Origin: Sipunculus nudus
Taxonomy: Eukaryota; Annelida; Sipuncula; Golfingiida; Sipunculidae
Assembly (NCBI GenBank): GCA_026874595.1
Contig: CM049312.1
Location: 28,387,956 to 28,451,955 of the forward strand
Length of the DNA: 64,000 bases
Direction: 5' to 3'
Part shown: piece after piece, positions 35,301-45,852 of the stretch
Numbering within the stretch: position 1 is the first letter of the stretch
Layout: the number at the start of each line of letters is the position of its first letter
Notes under the pieces: generated by a model
Database searches by the model: none
Told to the model about the DNA's origin: nothing
The model's input: only the letters and a program-made list of their open reading frames with translations
Program-made: the position numbers and the translations under genes

Positions 35301-37794
35301 GACGAATATAAATGTCTACTGAGTCGTGTGCTTTTATATCAATGAGAGCATCACGATGCCTAATTATCTCTCAACATTGTCTCTTTGTAGTTCTTGTTTA
35401 TTCGATAATTGTCATTGAGACCGGCTTATCATGAACCGACAGTCGGCGCGTTGTTTTAATAAAATATTTGTATACAGACCTCCTGTATCTCTTCATAGGT
35501 CTACAAATGTAACCTTGAGCAAATAAAAGCCAAGTGATTATTTTTTTTAGCTCAGCTGACTGAAAGTCAACTAAGGTATAGGTATGGCGCTTTGTCCGTC
35601 GTCCGTCCGCCCTTCCGGCCGTCCATCAGCAGGGTACAAACTCTAACTGTTGACCCTAGAAACCTGTAACTAAATATCAAGGTGAATAAAAAAATCTCTT
35701 TTGAAACCTGAAAAAAAGGTCACTGTGACCTATATCCTCCGAGCTGTGGGGTTAGTAGGTGAAATAATAATAATAAAACAGTTTGATACAAAACCTCTAG
35801 TATTTGACATTCCATAATCAGTTTTGTCAGTTCCCGCAAACTGATGGCGCACATGTATTTTTTTTTCTTATTTTTACGAATATTATGCTATGTTTTGCAA
35901 TTAAATGACAATAATCATGTCATATTCTCAGCCGTGGTTTCATCTAGTGTCCCGAAATTGGTGTGTTTACTTATAGTAAATGGATGCCCTGTAGATATCA
36001 CCCTGTCTGTCCGTCTAACTCGTATGTATCTCTGTTCAACCGTTCTTCCACACAAATGTGTCCAGAGGTTTTATTGACATATGGATTTCAAACTTGCCTT
36101 ATGTTTGGCCGACCACTAAAGCAAGAACCCTAATGATTTTAGGGTCATGAGGGCAAAGGTCTTAGGACCGACTCATTTAAAAAAATTATGGCTGATTTTA
36201 AAGCCAAACCTTTCATTCCAGACCCCCATCCATCTTATGCATATAGCTGACCTGCCAATAAGGAAAGAAAATAAATGAATTTTGGATCAAAAGGTAAAAG
36301 GTCGAGGTAACAAGGGGCTTCTGTCCACAAATGAGTTTCCAGATGATAACTCCAGTTTGGTTTGACATATTGGGAGCAAAATGAACATATACATAGCCCA
36401 CCACTAAAGTAAAAGCCTGTCGATTTTGGGTATATTGTTTCTTTCCAAAACTGCTAACTATAAAAAACATTTGAGTTATTGTATTCAATTCAATTTCTAA
36501 ATATATGCCATAAATTAGGTTAATCTTTCGTAAATTGTTGAAGTTAGGGTCTCAAACATATTGCACTTTATTCAAAATCAGGAAATTTGTTTACTCACCT
36601 TACAAGATAATAGCTAAAGCTTGAGACATTTTCCCCAAGGATATAACTTTATTAAATCAAGATTCAATTATATACCAGAAATCAGATCAGAATTTTGTAC
36701 ATTCTTTAATTTATTATCATACATATAAAATCAGTACCGTAAATTTAGCCAAAATTAATGCATGGCACATTCCATTACTGTAAGTACTGTGAATTTAATT
36801 TTCACAGCATGTACACACAATAATTCATTCTGGTAAAATCTGAAATATGAAAGTAAAAGATCTAAAATTAGGCTATTTATTCAACTTTTTTGAGGCGCTT
36901 ATCGTATATACTTGTGTTGTCAAGCAGCCCACTTTTATCAATGGGGGTCATTCAGTGCAGCTCCCTCTGATTATCTTATTTTTAATTCTAAATCAGGGAG
37001 CAGGGGTCACAAGTGTATTATGGATAAATTATATAAAGGTCCAATTTAAAACTGTAAATTCTGAATCAAGTTATATTTTCTTATCTTCTTTTTTTTTTGC
37101 AAATTAAAAAAAAATATTTTTTTTTTCTCGGAAAAAATTTATTTGTATGCATAATATTGTTATCCGACCAAATTAGGGATAAATGGTGATCCAATTTAGA
37201 ATTGTGAATCAGCTTATATATTCAGATGCATATGAAATGTTTCATAAGTATAACGTTTATAAACTTTAAATAAAATCATGTAATGCAAAGAATAAGGATC
37301 TTAGGCAAATATTTATTCAATATTTACCTGCCTTTGCAGAATATGGAATATAGTGATTGGCTTTGTTTGATAATATAAGATTTGCAGCTGTTGTTTCATC
37401 TAGTATCCTGAAACCGGACATGGGGTCTATTACAGTTGTTCTTTTACTATAATTATTACTATTTCTTTCAATTTCTGTTAATACTTTTACTATTATTATA
37501 AGCACATATTGCCATCTATAACTATTACTTTTACCTATGCTGATTGGAGGATTCCAGACCTTGACCAGTCACCAATGCCATAAACTAGTACTACAATCAA
37601 AAATATATACTAATATTACAAGCACCTAAATCACCGAGTTTTTTTATATTTTCTTATATTCTTAAAGTTAAACTGTGTCTTGTTTGATATTGGGGATTAT
37701 AATTGTTTCAGCATCTTTAATTCTGTCTATATATGTATTTAAACCTAAATGATCAATGTCTTCATTACATTTGTTTATTTGATATGTTTATGTA

Positions 37795-37860
<66 letters not shown>

Positions 37861-40800
37861 TACTATTAAGAATAAAAGAATAATTTTAAACGAAAATGTA
37901 TACAAGTTAACCAGATAAAACATGTGCTAGTAAGATCAGTTTATTCAAGTATTTGTAATATTTTTTATTAGTTTATAGCATTGTAGGCTGCACAGGTTCT
38001 ACAACGTCAAAGTCTAGACAGCTGACAAAGTTAGATGAATATTATTCGAGTCTGTGCAGCTTATTTTAAATCGAAAGATTGAAATTTTTAACTGGTTTAA
38101 TAGATACAGAAATGTATAACATTTTAACAGCAAAAAAAGCCCGTTTATTCATGTTTAAGTAATGACAAGTGAGATGGTTCCGGAGAACTTATTTGGTTGA
38201 GGCCTGCTCTGTCCAGTACTCTTATGTAATTGGCACCAGTGGTCAACATGCACCATTCTGTATAAAAGCTGGCCTCTTCTTTCCTTAACGAAAGGCACAT
38301 CCTTGGCAGTCACTGTACTGGACAGAGTCTGTTCAGTATTATTTGCTTACATGCTTCATGACCAAGTAGGTGATAGGAAGTAAAGGAAATTAATATGTAT
38401 TATTCTATTACTTTGCCTTCTATTACTATTTCTATTACTTTTACTATTACAGATTAATTTTTGGTTCTATTACTAAGACTATTACATTGGAAAAGCTGTA
38501 AAAGTCTATTACTTTTACTATTACTTATTACTATTACCCCATGTCTGCCTGAAACCTTGTTTGTTAATGCTGTTTTTAGAGCCCAACTTGAGTAAGCGGA
38601 TGCCCTATGGTAATCAACCTCTCTGTTTGCCTGTCCTTCTGTTGGTCTTCATTTAAGTATGCCATTTGTTTACTGATGATAATTCCAGTTTGGATTGACA
38701 TATGAATATCAATCTTTACTTACATATGGGCCATCTGTAAACATACTTGTTTCCGGCTGAAAACTCCAGTTTTGATCGGCATATTTGTTTCAAACTTGAC
38801 TTATCTGTCCCCAACCAATAATGTAAGAACCCCATTTGATTTCCCGGAAATGAAATCAGAGGTCAGGGTCACAGGACCCACTTATTTAGAAAGACTGTGG
38901 ATGCATTTTTGATCAAACTCTTTATTCCAGACCTTCAATCTTTCACACTTAGGTGACCAGCAAATGAGAGATGAATCTGGCTGATTGTGTGGTCACAAGA
39001 TCAAATGTTAAGGTCACAGTGGAAACTTGTCCACATATTTTTTCTGAATCATAACTCCAGTTTTTGGATTAACATATTGGTTTCAAACCTGATTTATAGG
39101 CCCACCAATAAAGTAAGAACCTTTTGGGGGGAAGGAGGTCAAAGGTCATGGTCACAGAGTAGAAGGCGTTATTCAGTTTTATGCCAAATCACAATCTAAA
39201 TCAGGATTTGGGTTGGACAAGATTTTGATTAAGGTTTTGTATGGTAAGATTCCCGATTGGGTTTTGGTTTGGACGTTATAAAAATATCCCTTTAATCAAT
39301 TTCAGCTGAACGCTGTTGCCCACAGGTACCTTGTTTTAAATATTGTTACGACAATCTATATGCTGTAAGTTCAACCATAGTAACTTCTCAGATATTTTGG
39401 TCACAGGGTAATCGGACCCACATTTAAAAAAAGGGTTATAAAAATACCCTTATAGACAAATTCAGCTGAGAGTCAAGATCCATTGGTCCTAGTCATAACA
39501 GAAAAAGTATGGAACATTTTTCCATAAACACATTTTTTATACATATATAAAACAGAGTCCTGATGAAATTGCCGGTACAATAGCAAAGGAGGAAATCTGT
39601 ATTAAAGTACAATATTATTATATGTATTTGAAATGGTAATAATATGTTAACGTTAATTAAGGTACAATGGAAGCGACTGCACATATACCGAATATTAAGA
39701 CTTTTTTCCTATGTTGCATGAAACCGTATTGTTCAATTTATATATCGATAATTGTAACCATAATCCAAGACAGAGCCCTAAGACGATTTAGCGAGACAGT
39801 AAATCCCGGTTTTCTTCCTAGATCTTGATTGCCCAGGCTGACGTCACGAAAGAAGATGACGTGACCAGTATGGTGGAACAGACAATAAGTACTTTCGGTC
39901 AACTTGATGTTTTAGTAAGTTTCATCTTATATTTGAGTTATTATTTTGCATCCGGCTTTAGTGTATGCATTCATAACCGTGTGTGTGTTTTTGTTCAATA
40001 TAACTCCATAAATTATGAACGGAAGCTCGTGAAATGTTCAGGGATTTTTTTGGAAGGACAGTGTAGGAAACATATAATTTTCTGTGGACCCAGTTACTGA
40101 TCAGTATCAGTAACGTCATCCAGGAATCATTACAAATTGACTTATGCACGAATGAACCTGGGGATATTTGCCGAATGAGTGAATGCAAAAACATGGCCGA
40201 GTCTTACATTTCTCAGAATGCAGACTTCTAGCCGCCTGCTTAATACAAACGTTACTGATGATAAATTTAAATATAGATTTTCAAGGTATTTTTCCTTTAC
40301 AAACTGTACTCTCTTAACAAGGTCTGCATATCCTGATTATCTTTATAACCTTTACTCAATATATGTTTTATGTATTGTGTATCTTCAAAGAAGGTTCAGA
40401 CATAACTCTGAGGCTGTGACTGTGACGTATGCTGACCCGAATCTATTCAGTTTGTAATCAGAGTCTTTTCTATTCTGATATATGGCAGGATTTTCTAGGT
40501 GAATCTTTTCCGATATTTTAAGATATGAATGTTTATACAATGGTGTATTGAGATGGTGCGCCGCCTCTGAACCTTGGAATTTGTAACTGAACACCCATGG
40601 AGGTCAATAAAAATGACCTTGGAATTACGAAACTGGGATCACTGGGACCAAATTCTTCCTGGCTATGGGGCTCCAAATAACCCCCAACCCCCAGAATAAT
40701 TAAAAATGATTTATAAAAATTACAGTATCTTAATAGCTAATGAATTCATTGCCATGATACTTTCGATGCATATCGATTATTTCTATGCATTATTTTCTCT

Positions 40801-43800
40801 ATCTTTGAGACCTTTTGATGAAGCAGTCCACCCTTTAACAGGTAACCAACCGTAACCAAATTTTGAGCACCCAAAAAGTCATATAGGGTACAGATCTTTA
40901 CTATTGGATTTAGAAAGGTTTTTCTTAATTGTAAGGGAGATTATTGTAATTTCACTTCGAACGTAGAAAATGTCAACGTAGCATGTTGGGGGTTCCCAGT
41001 GATATTTTTTTAAACCTTAAATAAGTTATAATTAACTTTTTTCTAAGGATTATAATTATGTATGTAATGTAATTATGTATGATGTATAATTGATATACAT
41101 TATTACAAACAATCCATACAAGCATAATAGGATTAGTTTACTTAATTCATTTTCTCAATGTTTCTTTATACACACACACACACACACACACACATATATT
41201 TCCAGAGTTATACCTTATTTTAGCCAGATGATAAAACAATGTTGCATTAAATATTACCTGGATTCTCCTCAGGTGAACAATGCGGCGATCGCTGTGGGCA
41301 CCAGGTTTTTAAACAGTTCAATGGAAGACTTCGATAAAGTCATGAACACAAATGTGAGAGGGGTTGTCATGCTAACTCACAAGGCGGCCCCATATCTTAT
41401 TCAGACTAAAGGTCAGTATGAAACAGGACCGTGACGAAAGTCATTAATATAAATACAAAACATGTATAATCAGGGTAATTCGCCAGACGCCCGTATCTCG
41501 GCAAGACCAAGCGTCAGCGGCAGCTTGGTCATCAAGAAATAATAGGGATAAGAATATAAAATGTAGTAATTGCATTTTTATTTCCTTGACAATGTCACGT
41601 CCCTATAGAAAAAAACATTTTTTTGTCATAGGCTTAAAGATATGAAATAAATAGCAGAGTCAATATTGATGTAGATTTGTACGTATGTCTTCCTCTGTCA
41701 CTGATATCAAGTAGAAGAATGTTATACTATGGCACGGTTTGCTTTGAGGATTAAAAAAAGTTAAATATTAAAACTGAAGCCAACCATAGCTAAGCCATTA
41801 TACTGTTGTTTATTTCATATTGAATGTACATGTTAAATAGCAGTGATAGTTTTTTTGTGATTGTTTACTCTGAATTAAAATATTTTTTAAAGTCCTTTAA
41901 TTGTTGTCAACAGGAAATATCATCAATGTGAGCAGCGTTGCAGGAATACGGCCGGTAAGTATGCATGCATTAAGTTATTGAAACATAGAGAAAAATCATG
42001 TTCACTTGTCTGAATATACCTGTGTAGGTTACACCTGGAATATGTTTAACGTACTTTAGGACAAAATGTATGGCGTGAAATGATTCATTGGTTTAACAAG
42101 CATATCCTACCCGTTCATTATTTTGAATTTGAAGGCAATTTTAGTTTCACATGAATAGAATAGTGAAAACTTTTAATATTGATAGAGTGATAGAAAACTA
42201 TTTTGATATTGAAAAATAGCACAACAACACACCCGTGACGGGTTCCACAGGGCTAAGGAATTAGATTCGTTAAGACAATTTATTAATTGATAAGCAACAG
42301 GTTAGAGAACAGTTTATATCAAACACTACTTACCACATATTTTACTAAAAGAATAAGATTGTGTTTGCTGATGCTGTAGTAACAACTGAACATTTGGTAA
42401 TGTCGAAAAATTCAGAAAAAAATATAAAGATAGAAAAGACGTTTTAATATCTTGACCAAGCTTTTGACAAAATTTGGAAACCCCATCTGGAAATGTTTTT
42501 CCTCTTCTGCTTGCCACAGAACAAAATACTGGTCTGAGGGCTTCATGCTGTGATACACAGTAACAAACACATATATATTTTTTGTGATGGTAACACCCTC
42601 CATTTATAATGCTGACTTATTTAATTCTTAAGTATGTGCATTTGCAGAGTTCAACTTGGGTTTGGGACTTCTTGACAGGCCTGTGACACTCGCTTTCTAT
42701 TATTTTTATATCCTGGGGTCACCCAGCCCCCTTGTCTACAGCATATGCGGGTCATGAGTGTGGAATCATCCCCATTGCTGGTTCGTTACACATATGAACC
42801 GCCCTAAGCAGCACTCATATGTGAGTGATACACGGCTGTTGAGCATAGCCTTCCAATTAAGCCTGCATTACGCTCACCCTGGGAGGGTGCCGACCGTGAA
42901 AAATCTCACCTCCTCTGCTGAGATTCGAAGTCAGGATCTCACGGCTTTGAGTCCTGTGCTCCACCCCTGTGCCACAGAAGCCGGTATTTTTTCATGTTAA
43001 CTGATAGTTTATATTTAAACAAGGTTGTACCTCCATCCGGAGGCGTTATTAGATCCTTTATGGGTCTTTCAGAGTAAGTTAGAAATCAGGTAAATTCAAT
43101 AGACAAAGCAAATGACAAAACACTGATTCTTGGCCCTGTTCAAGCCTTGGTGTCGAGACAAAGAGAAACTTGATAAACAAAGCAGCGGTAAAACGAAGGA
43201 GATCTTAACCAACTGAAGTGTACAACCGTCAAGTGAGTAATTTTGTGGGACATTTATTGTCATGGTGTGAGTTCAATGCCGCCCAAACATGCATGGGACT
43301 ATTCCTCTGTCCTGATACAGTTACCAGGATTTTGCTAAAAAAAAATAATATTTGTATTCAGCACATACCCTGCATGTAAGAGTTGTACGGATTCAATAAA
43401 GAAGACACTTGAAAGATATAACTACCACCAACCAGGAGGGTATCCGCTCTTCTCCATTTACGTGTTTGTGTGTTTGTGTGTGTTTGTTCACAACATAATT
43501 CCGGCAATGGAATTTCAGGGCATTTTGGGAAAGGGCCAATGAAAAAGCGATTAAATTATGGTGTGGATCGGGCACATAATCCGGGTTCTGAAACATTGAG
43601 CAATGTTCATAAATCTGGAGTCACTAATGTACGAATGTATCTTGGAATATGGACCAAATAAGTGAAAGCAAACACGGTTTTGGGAGCTTCCAACAGTAGG
43701 GACTCATCCCTCTCGCAAGGCGGAGGCGTGCATTCCTTAAAATACAGATTTTTAGTTTTTATGGTGTGGCCCCACTGCCGTCAAACATGCAGAGGACTAT

Positions 43801-45798
43801 ATCCTCGTATTGTCCTTTGACAGTAAGAAGTTGAACACATGGCGATTATGATATCAAATAGCATTGATATAGCATTGAAAGAACATACCTTTACTTTTAT
43901 ACAGATTCCGAGAAAAGGACATTGAAATAAAGTATTCATATAGTAAAGCTGTGTTTCCATGTGGGCGCATATGCGAGAAAAACTCGCTCATATGATATTG
44001 TAATTTTGTCCGACAGCGTTATCCGTATATATGGTTGAAAATTGCTAAATGAGCGATTTTCATACAAAGGGTATGCGTAGACTTAAGGACTAAGGGTAAA
44101 ATTGCCTCTCTTAACCATCTTTTTGAGGAATACCTGGTAGATCCATATTACCAATATATACGTCTGCCAATTCACCTTATATAACCAAATACGCACACAA
44201 GATAGCACAGCTATATTTAACGCAGATACGCATACACGCGCACGGCTTTACACTCATAATAATCCTTATAGACGTCTTTACTTTTCCTCCACACAGGTGT
44301 ATTCATCAACGTTTTATTCCATGAGCAAAGCAGCATTGGACAGTATGACCGCCTGCTTGGCACAAGGTTTGCTTTCATATTATTATTTTTGTTGGGGATT
44401 AAAAGGGCCCATTCTGATATCTGAGATCCAAAGTGTATTCCCTTTAACCTTTAATAACAAAAAATATGCCGGAAAATGCCGATCCCAACTTACACAAGCT
44501 GTTCATTTTGTTTATGTTCACGTGTTTATGATATGTTTATTTAAGGAAAAGATATAAATATATATACATAATATATATATATATAGATGAAAAGGGTATA
44601 CACAGAAAGTGGTTCACTGCAAGTGGGATTCGAACCCACGATCTTCCGATTCCCGGAGCGGCTGCCTAAGTCCACTTGGCCATGACAGACCCCCTACCTG
44701 TCTGTGTATTTGTACACTTTTATAGGAACAAGCGAGGGACGTCATGGTAGTGACGTCATAGTCTCACCCGCTACACGTGTCGGCACGGCGACTTTTGCAT
44801 ACAGGAGGGAGAACTGATGGCTTTATTCGGTGTACGGCATATATTATATATATATAGATGTATGAATAGCCATGCTGGTTCATTGTTTTATAGATGGAAA
44901 GGGTATACACGGAAAAGTGGTTAACTGCCAGTGGGATTCGAACCCACGATCTTCCGATTTCCGGTGCGGCTGCCTTAGTCCACTTGGCCACGACAGATCC
45001 CCAACCTGTCTGTGTATTTGTACACTTTTATAGGAACCAGCGAAGTGACGTCATGGTAGTGACGTCATAGTCTCACCCACTACACGTGTCGGCCCGGCGA
45101 CTTTTGCATGCAGAAGGGAGAATTGATGGCTTTATTTGGTGTACGGCGTATATTATATATATATATATATATATAGATGTATGAATAGCCATGCTGGTTC
45201 ATTGTTTTATAGATGGAAACAATTCTCCTTCTGCATGCAAAAGTCGCCGTGTTGACACGTGTTGTGGGTGAGACTATGACGTCACTACCATGACGTCACT
45301 TCGCTGGTTCCTATAAAAGTGTACAAATACACAGACAGGTTGGGGATCTTACGTGGCAAAGTGGACTAAGGCAGCCGCTCCGGAAATCGGAAGATCGTGG
45401 GTTCGAATCTCACTGGCAGTTAACCACTTTTCCGTGTATACCCTTTCCATCTATAAAACAATGAACCAGCATGGCTATTCATACATCTATAAATATATAT
45501 ATAATATATGCCGTACACCAAATAAAGCCATCAGTTCTCCCTTCTGCATGGAAAAGTCGCCGTGCCGACACGTGTAGCAGGTGAGACTATGACGTCACTA
45601 CGATGACGATACTTCGCTGATTCCTATAAAAGTGTACAAATACACAGACAGGTTGGGGATCTGTCATGGCCAAGTGGACTAAGGCAGCTGCACCGGAAAT
45701 CGGAATATCGTGGGTTCGAATCCCACTGGCAGTGACCCACTTTTCTGTGTATAACCTTTCCATCTATGAAACAATGAACCAGCATGGCTATTCATAAA

Positions 45799-45852
<54 letters not shown>

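Noticed and set aside
44616-44700. Genuine tRNA-Ser/Leu gene on the minus strand
   Set aside because: D arm and T arm pair well, but the acceptor stem and anticodon arm are irregular and four copies are embedded in one repeat unit, so a tRNA-derived SINE fits better.
44764-44991. Frame MAKWTKAAAPEIGRSWVRI (also at 45353) as a small protein gene
   Set aside because: It is the tRNA-like A-box to B-box part of the SINE units read as protein and exists only because the repeat is present.
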